DNA from: Eleusine coracana subsp. coracana | Taxonomy: Eukaryota > Streptophyta > Magnoliopsida > Poales > Poaceae | DNA: 64,000 nt | Assembly: GCA_032690845.1 (NCBI GenBank) | Contig: CM064430.1 | Span: forward strand, 49,263,882-49,327,881 | Direction of reading: 5' to 3' | Part shown: piece by piece, positions 1 through 11,853 of the stretch | Layout: each line of letters starts with the position of its first letter | Position numbering within the stretch: the first letter of the stretch is position 1 | The notes under the pieces: model-generated | What the model was told of the DNA's origin: nothing | What the model saw: only the letters and a program-made list of their open reading frames with translations | The model's database searches: none | Translations under genes and position numbers: made by a program

Positions 1-294
1 AAGAAAGATTAGACTTGCTATATAGATTTATTGTAGAGTATGACTAGGACTCTGCTTGTACCCCCTGTCGACCGGATATATAAGGCGGCAGGGTACCCCC
101 ATGGAGGGGGGAGGGTTAGAGGCAATTTAGGTTTAACATCTCATGACAATCAATACAATACAAAACACAGGACATAGGGTTTTTACTCTTATTGAGAGGG
201 CCCAAAGCTGTATAATTCGGCGTCTTGTGTACCATCGTAGTTCTTGGTCTCGACGTAGTCCTATATATTTACTGCCGGTCTTGAGCATCGACAA

Positions 295-430
295 TTATGC
301 TTCAATTTCCTTTGACGATAAAATAAACTATGATAATAGATATAATATTTTCTAAATTTTTTTGAATAAGATGAATAGTCAAAATTAATTAAAAAAATCA
401 ATGATAACACCAATTTAAGTACGGAAGGAG
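295..430 (-). repeat. Truncated foldback MITE (same family as 59058-59280)
   Basis: AT-rich stretch ending in ACGGAAGGAG followed by TA at 431-432. Read against the reverse complement of 59058-59280 it is collinear over about 135 bp: the segments around TTTGACGATAAAATAAAC and CAAAATTAATTAAAAAAATC have close counterparts there. The CTCCNTCCGT-type terminus next to a TA dinucleotide is typical of Stowaway-like MITEs. The other terminus is missing, so this copy is truncated. Confidence 0.6.
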
Positions 431-649
431 TACAATTTTTCTCATGAGTCATGAATCATGTTTCCTTTTTCTTCAATGTCCTCCGTTCGCAACAATAGCA
501 AGTGTCATGTATTTTTATGGCAAGTGATGCATTAGCATTGTTGGATCTCAGAACGAAATACATGATTATCATACAATTTGAATACATGATTATCATACAA
601 TTTTTTATTATCAATTGTTTTATTATATTTATTTAGAGAATATGGTAAG

Positions 650-1276
650 CAGGGCCGTCCTTGGGCCAGTGGGGGCTATGCGAAGGCACAGGGCCCCCAA
701 TTCCCTGGGGCCCCAAAAATACAACATAGGCCTGCTATTGGAGTATTGGACATCTAGAATATCAGTTGCCTTTCCAAGTCCCAACATCACGGAGTCACAA
801 CGACGGAATTATTTCTTATCGACCTTTCACTGTTTTGGTTGCCGCTGCCTGCCAGAACATGGTAGAAGATCTGTCAACTGAGACTTGCAATATGCAGCTG
901 CATCACACATCCGGTAATAAACAAGTTCTCTTCGCTTCAAACAATAGCCTGGGTGAATTCGTGAGTACAATTGATTACTGGTTAGTATTAGTGAACTATC
1001 TTATCTTTTGTTTATTATTAAATCTAATATCATTTTAATTTTGCTACAATAGCACTTGAGAGTGAAATGTTGGAGAACATTATTGAAAATTTCATTTCGA
1101 AGAACACCACAAGAATAATAATCAATTAGTTATTCAAGTAAAGGTATGTATTGGTACCTATATATATTTATGCTACTGTTTTAACTGTATTATTACATCT
1201 ATATATTATAAAATTAGTGTCTTGGCCTCATTTCAGAATTTTGCATAGGGCCCCGATTTTTGCCGGGACGATCCTG
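650..1276. mobile_element. Non-autonomous hAT-type transposon, 627 bp
   Basis: The termini are imperfect inverted repeats: CAGGGCCGTCC on the left and, reverse-complemented, CAGGATCGTCC on the right. The element is flanked by a perfect 8-bp duplication ATGGTAAG (642-649 and 1277-1284). An 8-bp target duplication with CAGGG-type ends is diagnostic of the hAT superfamily. GGGCCCC stretches lie just inside both ends. No open frame inside resembles a hAT transposase that I can recognise, so it probably moved using an enzyme from another locus. The intact target duplication suggests a fairly recent insertion. Confidence 0.85.
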
Positions 1277-1284
1277 ATGGTAAG

Positions 1285-1880
1285 CCATATAAGGATATAT
1301 TTGTCTAGAAGAATACTTTCATACTATCTCGCCTTTATTTGCTTTTACAACTGCTTATTCTGCCCCAAAGGTGGGGTCGCTGATTATTCTGCCCGAATAA
1401 TGAATCAGAAGAGACATGTAAAGAAAAAGAAAGGAAAATGCAAGTTTATCCACTCCTGAGTAGGAAAAGAAAAAATTAAAAAAAACGACAGGACTGCTTC
1501 TCCCTAATCCGAATCCAATTACTATAGTACTCATGTCCTTCAACTATATCTATGGAAAAGCTTCGAGACGGACTCTATCTGAGTCCAATTGCTACACGAG
1601 TTAGCGTACAAAAGAATTGAACAAGTGTACACAAACCAACACCGTACACGTCCATCTGTCTGTCGCGACTCATCCTAAGTTATAGGAAAGCAGAATCCCG
1701 AACACGTTGTTAGTTACTACAACACATCGTTCGGTTGATGGGAAGAAACAACTCCAAAAAGCCTACACATACACAATGGAGGCTATCAACGGCCACAACA
1801 AAAGTGCAATACCCCTACATGCAAATATAGAAAGTAAAGAAGAAGAAAATGATCTGGTCCGGAAGAAGCGCATGAAGATC
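1285..1880. other. Intergenic, no gene recognised
   Basis: Mixed-composition sequence between the hAT element and the CACTA element. Short open frames on both strands show no recognisable domain. I see nothing supportable here. Confidence 0.5.
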
Positions 1881-1883
1881 AAA

Positions 1884-2135
1884 CACTACCACAAAATAAC
1901 CCTGTAGCGGTGGCAGCACAAAGGCCGCAGCGGCGCGGCCCAAAGTGAGCCGCCGCTACATAGCCTAGGGGGCCTGTCGTGGGCTGAGCCATAGCTATAG
2001 AGCCCCCAATAGCGACGATTGATAATGTTAACTACCGCTATAAATGGCCCAACTTTATAGCGGCGGTTGACAATGTTAACCGCCGCTATTTAGGACATAA
2101 TAGCGACGGTTGAAAATGACAACCGCCGCTATAAA
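1884..2135 (+). repeat. 5' terminal and subterminal repeats of the CACTA element
   Basis: After the terminus come repeated units built on TAGCGGCGG and its complement CCGCCGCTA, often paired as short palindromes, for example near 2060-2090 and 2101-2132. In the En/Spm family such subterminal arrays are the binding sites for the element-encoded regulatory protein; that role is inferred here from the family. Confidence 0.85.
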
Positions 2136-2145
2136 GTTCCCAGCC

Positions 2146-2153
2146 TATAAATA
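2146..2153 (+). promoter_or_regulatory. TATA box of the CACTA transposase gene
   Basis: TATAAATA sits directly downstream of the 5' subterminal array and about 760 bp upstream of the first transposase ATG (2910). The layout of repeat array followed by TATA matches En/Spm promoters. The region 2200-2900 is AT-rich and holds no coding sequence I can recognise; it is probably leader or intron. Confidence 0.55.
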
Positions 2154-2909
2154 CTGCGTTCCGACAGCTCCTCTGTTCACTCGAACAGTGGCGGCCCGAA
2201 AATTTGGGTAAATCACAAAAATCAAGGGGTAAGGTTTTGAGTTCATTTTTTTTGTAGAAATTTGATCTTTGAGGTAAGGGGAACTCATCCCATTGGTTTT
2301 TTTTTGTGTTCTCATTTTGAAATCAAGTAAAATTTTGTGGTTTAAGTTTGTTAGGTTTCCATCAAATTTTAGCTAAATTCGTTTGATTTGAATGATTCTA
2401 TTTGGATATAGTTGAAGTTTATGAAGGCATACATCATTTCTTTTTATCACTACACAAAATAATTATTATATCTAGCTTGTTTTATGTCAATGGGAATCTA
2501 GATCTAGTTTGGTTTTTAGAAGAGAGAGAAGGTAGTATTAGGGCAAGAGGGATGCTAATTATTTTATTATTTCTTGATAAACATTAGATAATATATAAAA
2601 TAATTTGATATTTGTTTCATTTTACCTTGCATAATATTTCTCACTTAATATATATTATATTTCAATGTTTAAATATTTAGTGATTATTTAAATTTTTTGT
2701 TACACATAATTAATTAATTAATTCCTAATATTTTGGATAGATTATGATAAAAGTTAAATAATATATAAAATAATTTGATGCTTTATTTATTTTACCTTAC
2801 ATAATATTTTTCACTTCATGTATATTAATTTCAATATTTATATATTTAGTGAATATTTAAATTTTGTGTTATTAATTAATTTTTGGGTTTACATTCAAGA
2901 TCATTCACG

Positions 2910-5900
2910 ATGGATAGATTTTGGATGTACGAGGCACCAAGACCGGATCCAATATTTTTACGAGAAGTTTCTAAATCCATCGAAGCGGTCGTAGTACATG
3001 CTTGACATGAATGGACGACTGATATATATTATCCGTGTTTTGATTGCAAGAATCAGAAGCTGTGGAATGATATAGAAGTAATAAAGTCACACTTGGTGCG
3101 GAGGGATTTTGTTGATGGATACACGAGATGGATAAAATATGGTGAGAACAGTGTGGTCGATATGAAATTTGATGAGCATATTGAAGTTGAAGTCGAGGCT
3201 GTCAATTCGCCTCGTGCAGATGCGATGGATTCGCCTGGTGAAGCTGATTTTGATGTTGAGGAGTTGTTGTGTCACATTGAGCCGCAGGTGTTAATCAATG
3301 CCGGTACAACTAAAGGGCTTGATAATTTTCATAGAATAGAGAAGGCATCAAAGGATCCATTATCTGATGAATCTAAGGGATGTGGTAAAGAGTACACCGT
3401 GTTACATACTGTACTTGAGCTGATAAAGCTAAAGGCCATGCATGGCTGGTCGGATGCTAGTTTTATAGATTTATTGGAACTTATTTCCGATGCACTGCAG
3501 AAACACAACTTGTTGCCAAGGACAACATACCTTGCTAAGAAGCTGATTTCCCCACTTTTGTTGGGCGTTCAAAAAATTCGCGCGTATCCAAATTATTGCA
3601 TATTGTATCGAAAGGAGCATCAGGACGCTGTGAGATGCCCAAGGTGCAAACGCAGTCTTTACAAGAGAAACAACGATTATGACACCAATGGACGATTGAA
3701 GAATACAACTAAGGGGAGAAAGAACAAAAGGAGTTCTATCATCGATGACAGTGATGACACTAAGGTTCCTGCCTTAGTCATGTGGTACTTACCCGTGGTC
3801 GATCGCATTAGATACTTGTTCGCCAATCCTAGGAATGCGGCAATGATGACATGGCATGCCCGCAAGGGAGACGGTAAGCTCAGGCATCCCGCAGATGGAC
3901 CACAGTGGAAAAAGTTCGATGAGGATCATCGAGACTTCTTTAATAAGAAAAGGAACCTACGGTTTGCATTGAGTACAGACGGGATGAGCCCATTCGGTCA
4001 AACGAGGAATCCGCATAGCACTTGGCCAGTGTTACTAGCAATGTACAATATTTCACCATGGTTATGCCATAAGCGTAAGTACCTACTACTGATCACTCTT
4101 ATATCTGAGCCCAAAGAACCTGGTAACGACATAGACGTGTTCTTAGTACCATTGTTCGAAGACCTGTAGAAACTATGGTTGGAGGGGGTCCGTATATGGG
4201 ATGAGTATCTGAGAGAGTATTTCACGCTCAGAGCAATTATTTTTTACACGGTAAGTGATTCCCCGACACTAAGGACGTTTTCGGGATAGGTCAAAGGAAA
4301 GGCGGCATGTTTCGTATGCATTGATGATACATCCCATGTGTACCTTCAAGCATCCCAGAAGCTAGTGTATATGCGAAGCCGCTGATTCTTACCAGCAAAA
4401 TACAGGTATCGCGCGATGGCTAGACACTTTGATGGCAAAGTTGAGAACGACATAGAACCTCGCCATTGTATAGGCAGGGTCGTGTTTGACCTTGTTAAAA
4501 ACATCAGTGTTATTTTTGGAAAGCCGGTGAAGGAAGTCAAAAAGGCAAAAGGTCTCACGCCATTTAAGAAGAAATCTATTTTCTATGAATATTTCAATTA
4601 TTGGAAAGATTTGAAAGTGAATCATGCATTCAACTGGATGCATATTGGGAAGGGTGTATTTGACAGTAGTAGCGGACTTATACTCGACCAACCCAGTAAG
4701 ATAAAGGATGGACTCAGCACACGTAGAGATCTTGTAGTGATGGGAATAAGACCAGAGCTCCATCCGCAAGAAAGAGCAAATGGAAAGTACTTTCTCCCCC
4801 TGACAGCCTACACACTTACGATTGAGGAGAAAAAAGCATTCTGCAAGTGCCTCAGTGGGATTAAAGTACCGACGGGTTTCTCATCAAATATCAAGAATCT
4901 TGTAAACATGGAAAAGTTAAAAATAAGTGGGTACAACACTCACGATTGCCACATAATGCTTTTGATGTTTCTCCCTATTGCTATCAGAGTTGTTAAATCA
5001 CCATGGCTGAAGTTGGTTGTAACTCGTCTTTGCTACTTCTTTAACGCGGTATCGAAGAAGGTCATAACTGAAGACGAGTTAAATGACCTAGGAACCCATA
5101 TCATATGAAAGAAACAATGTGCAAACTTGAGATGGTCTTCCCTCCTTCCTTTTTTGATACGATAGAACACTTCATAATTCATATTGTTGACCAAATCTCT
5201 GCATTGGGCCCCATCTACCTATATCAGATGTTTCCATTTGAGAGGTTCATCTATGTATTGATACGCTATGTACATACTCGTTCACATCCAGAGGGTTCTA
5301 TGATCAAGGGCTAAACAACTGAAGAGATCATCGAATATTGCTCAGATTACATTAATGATGGTAGCAGATCAATTGGACTCCCCGTGTCTCGTCATGAGGA
5401 TAGATTATCTGGAAAAGGTACGAAAGGACGTAGATTGTTCATTGACCGTGACTTCAAACGAGTGGACCAAGCACATTTCAGCATATTGCAACAGATGCAG
5501 ATTGTGGGACCGTACTTTGAGAAACATCTGTTAGAGCTCTGCCATAACAACAAGGATGCGACGGATAAATGGATCATAGACGAGCACAAGCGCTCGTTCA
5601 TATCATGGTTTAGGTCCCTAAACCTTCCAAGTGGCGAGTCTGTGGAAGAGAAAATATTGAGAAAGTCAGTTAACCGCCCAAGAAGAACCGTGGTTACCTT
5701 TTAGGCATACGACATCAATGGTTTTACCTTCTACACCCAACAGAAGGATAAGAAGAGCAAGTGTAAAAACCGCGGTGTACGAGTAGAAGCCATTGACGAA
5801 GAGGACCAGACGACCTCGTATTATGGGTACATTGAGAAAATATGGGAACTAGACTACGGTGCAAATTTACAGGTTCCCATATTTAAATGCAAATGGGTGA

Positions 5901-6241
5901 AGCACTCTAATGGCGTCGAGATGGATGAATATGGTTTCACAATTGTTTATCTTGACAATGTTGGTCACAAAGATGACCCTTGGATACTTGCCAAGACCGT
6001 GAAACAGGTGTTTTATGTACTTGATCCAAAGGATGAAAAGAAATACATTGTTGTTCTAGGTAAACAAAGAATCGTTGGAGTGAAGAATATGGAGGATCGA
6101 GATGACTACAATCAATATGACGAGGTGCCATGTTTCATAGATCCAAAAAATTTTAAAGTCTTGGAAGCAAGACTCTCCTTTGCTGGCGGAATGCCCTACA
6201 TGCGCACTGATCACTGCCAAGGAAAAGTCGTTCAAGGATAA
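2910..6241 (+). pseudogene. TNP2-like CACTA transposase pseudogene
   Basis: Reading from ATG 2910, a nearly continuous frame shows the N-terminal transposase-associated region (FDCKNQ, HLVRRDF), then TNP2 hallmarks: LKAMHGWSDASF, RCPRCKRSLY, MWYLPVVDRIRYLF, RHPADGPQWKKFD, RFALSTDGMSPFG, PGNDIDVF, MGIRPELHPQERANGK and EEKKAFCKCL. The C-terminal part (LEMVFPPSFFD, GLPVSRHEDRL, YYGYIEKIWELDY) continues to 6241. Disruptions: in-frame stops at 3003, 4167, 4287, 4383, 5312 and 5702, and a frame change at about 5105 from the first frame to one two bases later. Several stops look like C-to-T changes (Gln or Arg codon to stop), as expected for methylated silenced DNA. It is otherwise intronless across the core. 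It cannot make transposase. Confidence 0.92.
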
Positions 6242-6461
6242 CTCAAGCATCATGTAATTTTATTTTGTTAAGTACCTTTTATTATTTCAACCTTGTATAT
6301 GTTCTATGTAATTTATGCTTATTTGAATATAAATATTGTGTAACTTATGTAATTTATGCCTATGTAATTTGAATATTGTTTATAAAAAAAATAGGGGAAT
6401 AAAATGAATAATACAATTTTTGGAACATGAATAACTTTATGTTAAAAAAACATCAACTTTT

Positions 6462-6794
6462 TAGCGGCGGCTCACAAAACCAACCGCCTACAAAAATTTA
6501 GGACCTAACATTAATTTTTATTAAGTATAGGGGCCTAATTATAAAAAGACAGGACTAAAACATAATTAATAATAAACTCAAGGGTTCTTTTGTAAAATTC
6601 TAGGGCTAATATATTATTTATAAAAAATCAGGTGCTAAAATGAATAATAAATTTTTTGGAAAATGAATAACACTATTTTTTTAAAAACAAATCGACATGT
6701 TTTTAGCGGCGGCTCACAAAGGCATCCGCCGCTATCCCTTTGTAGCGGCGGTTGCCTTTATGAGCCGCCGCTAAAGAGATTTGCCTTATATAAA
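6462..6794 (+). promoter_or_regulatory. Internal subterminal-type repeat array plus TATA of second CACTA gene
   Basis: Between the two element genes, TAGCGGCGG and CCGCCGCTA units recur (6462-6490, 6702-6774) with the same palindromic pairing seen at the element ends. TATATAAA follows at 6787-6794. The arrangement copies the 5' end of the element and probably served as the promoter of the downstream gene, subject to the same regulatory protein. That function is inference. Confidence 0.6.
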
Positions 6795-6849
6795 CACGGG
6801 GCATGGCGGGGCCTGAACCCTAACCGAGTGTAGAAGAGACGACGCCGTC

Positions 6850-7480
6850 AGGCTGACCTACCGCCTCCCCGAGCATCGCCGCCGACAGCCTCTTCCTCCT
6901 CTGCTCATCGACGGCCACCACGCGGGCCCCCTCATCTGTCCCCAAGCACCGCATCTGAGCACGCCAGCCTCCTCCCCCTCATCGACGATGAGCACGTGGT
7001 CCCCCTCCCCCTCCTCGAGCACGTTGTGTGGGCCTCCTTCTTCGAGCGCCGCCGTCGTGCTCTCCATCATCAACGACGAGCGCGCGAGCCTCCTCCCCCT
7101 CCTCGAGCTCACCGCATCTGACCGCGCCGGCCTCCCCATCATCGATGACGAGCGCGCAGGCCTCCTCGAGCTTGCCGCATCTGACCGCGCCGGCCTCCCC
7201 CTTATCGACGATAAGCACGCGGTCCCCCTCCCCCTCCTCGAGCACGCTGTGTGGGCCTCCTTCTCCTCCCGCTCCCTAAGTGCTGCCACGCGGGCCTCCT
7301 CCTCCTCCCGCTTGATCAAGGAGCTCCGGCCAGAAGCGCCACGGGTTCTCCCCGACGCCTCCCCGAGCGAGCGTGTGCTCCTCTCCTCCTCTGCACCGTC
7401 CTGGAGCGCCGCCTCCCCGAGCTCTGACCAGGTGCGATCGTCCTCCTCCTCTTCCCCTCTAGGGTTGTGCTCATGCTCCT
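6850..7480 (+). repeat. GC-rich repetitive 5' region of the second CACTA gene
   Basis: This C-rich segment holds diverged direct repeats. A unit with CACGNGGTCCCCCTCCCC followed by CTCCTCGAGCACG occurs near 6988-7036 and 7212-7260, and units with GACCGCGCCGGCCTCCCC occur near 7119 and 7181. Open frames exist on both strands because of the composition. The plus-strand frame (from 6988) is Ser/Pro/Leu-rich with no domain. It lies just downstream of a TATA box, so it is probably leader or first exon, but I cannot prove translation. Confidence 0.5.
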
Positions 7481-7962
7481 GGAATCCTGGTATGCCGTGC
7501 TTACCCTGCTGGTGCAATGTTTACCCTGCTTGTCAAAATTTGTCCTTGTATTAGTAATGCTTACCCTGCTGGTGCAATGTTTCGCTGTCTGGTGCTTGAT
7601 GACCCACTGTCCCAGCCCTGCACACTACATGTTCGATGTTATGCCGTAGTAGACTGGTCTCATTTCACTCACAACACTTTTACTGGTCATGGCTGTGTGC
7701 TTCTGAGTTTTGTAGTGTTGTTCTGCAGCGACGGTTGATGTCCAGATTGGCTCACAACACTTTTGCTGGTCACTAACTCTGAATATGGTCCCTAGTAGTT
7801 TTAAAAAATGCTGCTATTGTGATTGCTCTTATGATTGCCATGTACTATATATATAATTGCTACCTATATGCTTACTGTTTGCTAGAATTTGAAAATGCTC
7901 ACTGTATATATAATTGCTATCTAGTAGCTTTAGAAAATGCTGCTATTGTGATTGCTCTTAGT

Positions 7963-8450
7963 ATCTGAATGTGCTAGCTGTCCTATATGCTTGCTTTTTT
8001 GCTCACTATATTTGCTTATTTGCTGCCTATAGTATTTTTTTTGCTGCCATATCTAAATATGCTAGCTGTCCTATATACTTGCTTTTTTGCTCACTGTCAT
8101 GCTCACCATATTTGCTTATTTGGTACATGTGTTATTTCTTTTGCTGTTATATCTGAATGTGCTAACTGTCCTATATGCTTGGTTTTTTGCTCACTGTCAT
8201 GCTCACTATATTTGCTTATTTGCTGCATGTGGTATTTCTTTTGCTGTCATATTTGAATGTGCTAGCTATCCTATATGCTTGTTTTTTTACTCACTGTCAT
8301 GCTCACTATATTTGCTTATTTACTGCCTATGGTATTTCTTTTGCTACCATATCTGAATGTGCTAGCTGTCCTATATGCTTGCTTTTTTGCTCAGTGTCAT
8401 GCTCACTATATTTGCTTATTTGCTGCATGTGGTATTTCTTTTGCTGCCAT
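7963..8450 (+). repeat. Five-copy tandem repeat, unit about 100 bp
   Basis: Five head-to-tail copies of a unit starting ATCTGAATGTGCTAGCTG and ending TTTCTTTTGCTGCCAT. The first is 88 bp because it lacks a GTCATGCTCACT block; the other four are 100 bp each. The repeats lie in the presumed intron or leader of the second CACTA gene. The overlapping cysteine-rich frames they create are by-products, not genes. Confidence 0.9.
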
Positions 8451-8480
8451 ATCTGAATCCGTTGCTCGTACTTAGTGTAT

Positions 8481-8586
8481 AAAAAGTCTGGAGAGAATGC
8501 TTGTGTACACCTGGTGCTCACAAGCATTCTCTCTAGGCTTTTTATTTAATAAATTACATATAAAAAGTCTGGAGAGAATGTTTGTG
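8481..8586. repeat. 25-bp inverted repeat plus third direct copy
   Basis: The arm AAAAAGTCTGGAGAGAATGC (8481-8505, shown in part) is mirrored with two mismatches at 8519-8543 across a 13-base loop. The left arm recurs in direct orientation at 8562-8586. As RNA this would fold into a strong hairpin just upstream of the coding exons of the second CACTA gene. Confidence 0.8.
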
Positions 8587-8680
8587 TATACTGGGTGTCA
8601 TAGTCTCTCTGTAATTATTATTTACTTGTGGCCATATATATGCCATATTACTTGTTGAGCATAAAAATATTCGTCAGTAG

Positions 8681-11652
8681 GAATGGGATGAGTTTGTTGA
8701 GCAGAAGACGAGCAGTGCTTCGAAGGAGCTCAGTGAAAAGATGGTTGAGCTGAACAAGAGGAACAAGTACAAGCCGCGGTTAGGTCTGGACGGATATAAA
8801 AAGAAAATTCCAATTTGGAGAGAGCAGGAAGCCAAGCTCCGCGCGAAAGGAAAACCTGATCCATTGCCAAATACCAATGAGCGTACCAGGAACTGGGTCT
8901 ATGGTCGCTCTGAGTTAACCGAAGAAGGAGAGATCATTGCAAAGGATCACACGACAAGTGAAGTCGTGCAAGCCTTGAAAGGCCCCATCGCGGCACAGAC
9001 GGAGGCTGGTCTGTTTACACCGGAGTATCACAAGGATGAGCTAGCGAAGACTATTGGGACCAAAGAACATGGTGATCGGGTACGAGGAGTGTCATCATTG
9101 GCAACATGAAAAGAAGGTTTCTCTGAAACATCCTCACACCTCTACAAGAAGCATACATTGCATAAGAAAGAGCAAGAAGATAAAGCTAAGGAGGATTGGA
9201 GGCGACAACTTCTTATGTTTGCTATCGACAAAGAAAGCGGTCGTTTGGACCCCAACCTGCAGGCTACGGTGGATGCGTTCTTACGTGGTTCGTCCACATC
9301 CACGCAGCCATCCGTCTCCATGCAACCATCAGTCTCCGATCAACCATCAGTCTCCATGCAATCAGAAACGGATGACATCACTGAGGATACTCCTTGCGAG
9401 TTGCATGTGCCATTTGGTTACAAGGGCAAGACGATGAAGGTTGCATCGGGCATGGCATTTCCAGGAGAGATGCTCCATAACAGGGATATCTTCCCAGGTT
9501 ACGTGCACGTCACCGTGTCAGAAATAGTACCTGGCTATGAGGACAATGAGATCGAATGGCCGATACCTGAGGCGGGTATAGAAACTCTCCAAGATGCCCT
9601 TGGTTCTTTCATTATTTGGAAACATCGTGAAGTTGTACTCTCACCACGAGTTTCTCCACCCCCGTTGTCTAGGCACGGGCCCTTTCATGCGAGCCAGCCA
9701 GCCAATACAGGTGGACAGCTGTCTCCTATGTCTGCAGCAGCCTCGGGAAACAAGCCTCAATCTCCTCATGCGGAAACCGACTTGACTCACAGTCCTATAA
9801 TCTATAGTGACAACGAGCCTCTTCCACAGAGTGTTCAACCTCGAGAAACAATCCAAGTCGAGCCTCCATCAATAGCTGTTGTGGCGGTTCAAGTTTAGGC
9901 TTCGGTAATCCAAGTCCAGCATGCGCCAGTTGTCGTCAAGGCTTCGGTAATCCCAAAGACGATTACCGATTTTGACAAAGAGCCAAAGGACCCAAAAGTA
10001 AGAAATGATGTTGATAAGTACTTGGCTGGATTGAAAAAACATCTAGCAAGCACCGGTAAGCTCGTCATCGAAGAACAAGATCCTCGGGATAAAGTGTCGT
10101 ATGACGATCACATTTTAGACAATCCTGCGGACAATGTGGACTACCCGACATTCAAATTGGGTAAGCCCCTTATATCAAACAACATGTACAAGAACCTGCC
10201 GTGGGAGATGTGAAAGTTGCATAACTGGTACATGGTGGCGTCAAAGGAAGAGGTCACCGCAATCACTTGTAGGATTCCAACTGAGGTGTTCAATGAAGAG
10301 GACGATCAACAAACCATAGGCCTATTTTGGGAGGATGTCCACTTAATGTTTTATCTTGGCAGGATGGACATCACCTTGTGGTGCATGTAAGTTTCACGTT
10401 CGATCTACTTCGAATTTCAAGTACAATTCAATATATTACCTTATATCTTTTTTTTGTAGCATGAACTCTTTTTATCAAAGAAAGAGGGTTGATAGAAAAG
10501 ATTAAAAGGTGACCTATGTCAACCCGAACTGCATCAACCAAAGCAGTATAAACCCAACGGTAAATCCGGATCACTATCCGGATAAGACACCAACAGAGAT
10601 AGGTGAAATGAAGGCGGTCATGAGAAATGAAGTAAGGACTCGGGTTGTAAATTATTTATACGAGTGCTTCCTGAAATGGCAAGATAGACAATGCATCTTA
10701 GCCCCCTACAACTTCAAGTAAGTTGGACCACTACTGCCTTCGTCATCTAATCATATAATGAAGTTAAATCCAATTGTAAATAACTTGTTGTCAACATTCT
10801 TATAGTGATCATTGGATCTGTTTTATGATAATTCCCAAAAATAGATACCTTCTCGTGCTAGACAGTCTCGACTACGATAAGAAGTTGTACAACGACATAG
10901 TGGAAGTCATAGATAGGTAACAAATTACTCTATATATATAAAAATTAATAATGTTAATATCATCTAATGATGCTTTTGTCGATCATTTAGTGCTTACGAG
11001 AAATATGTCATAGCGGGAGAGAAATATCATCTAAGACGGAAAAAGAAGATGTACTTCCATCATCAGTTTTGGGTAAGATTTGTCTGCATCACATACATGT
11101 CTTTATCGTAGGATCCATCATATAAAGTATAACTAACTTGTGTTCTCTACTACATAGTGCTTTAAGCAACAAAAGGATAGTGTGCATTGCGGCTACTACA
11201 CGTGTGTGCTTGTATCTAGCTCTTCATCTTACCTAGATCATATTGTTGAGGAGTCTAATGAAGAAGTAAGTTAATTTTGTTTATGTTCATTTTACTTTAC
11301 TCGAATAGTAAAGTTTTGAGATCTCATATTAACATACTTTACTCATGTGACACAGATGACCATAAGGGAAAAGGCATAATGAGCTACAAAGATGAAGAGG
11401 AACGCCAAGATCAGAAAGGGTATGATTTCTCAATCACGCGTTCACTTGAGTACAAATGACATGTATCTAGTTGTAGCTTCTCTTTGTTATTTTATGTTGA
11501 GAGAGGTGATTAGTCCAGAAGAGAAGTGTTTTGACTCAAATAGTAAACTAGCAATAAAACATAGGTCCCTTTATGAGTGGGTTGGTTCAAGAGCACCATA
11601 TGAGTCTAATGTATCAAAAAAAGATGATGACTATGCATTAGGGTTCATATAA
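8681..11652 (+). pseudogene. Second CACTA gene: plant transposase domain plus Ulp1-type protease, broken
   Basis: The first exon reads EWDEFVEQKTSSASKELSEK, the start of the plant transposase (Ptta/En/Spm) domain, then TNERTRNW and GTKEHGDRVRG. The C-terminal half is a C48/Ulp1-like cysteine protease: catalytic His in SDHWICF (near 10805), Asp in LDSLDYD (near 10860) and Cys in HCGYYTCV (near 11180). Plausible introns with GT-AG ends are about 10388-10460, 10720-10805, 10919-10990 and 11072-11158. Stops interrupt the main frame at 9107 (expected Trp), 9896 and 10211 (expected Arg). Such proteases are common passengers of plant CACTA elements; their role is unclear. The gene can no longer give a full product. 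Confidence 0.82.
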
Positions 11653-11853
11653 AATATTTTATAAGCTCAATTGAATATTTTAATGACAATGTTGTATATA
11701 TTATATGATGAGATGTAAATATCTGTGATGAGATTGTAAATACCTGCGATGAGATGTTGTAAATATCTGTGATGAAATTTATAAATTTTTGTGTATGCAG
11801 AATCTGTGATTTCTGTATATTTATTAAATTTTATTTTTTTTGAAAAATAACAA

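Noticed and set aside
6858..7517. 219-codon minus-strand open frame
   Set aside because: It is the complement of a GC-rich repetitive tract, with Arg/Gly/Glu-rich low complexity, no domain, and lies inside the CACTA element opposite its gene.
7971..8475. Series of overlapping Cys-rich plus-strand frames of 60-93 codons
   Set aside because: They are generated by the 100-bp tandem repeat in different registers.
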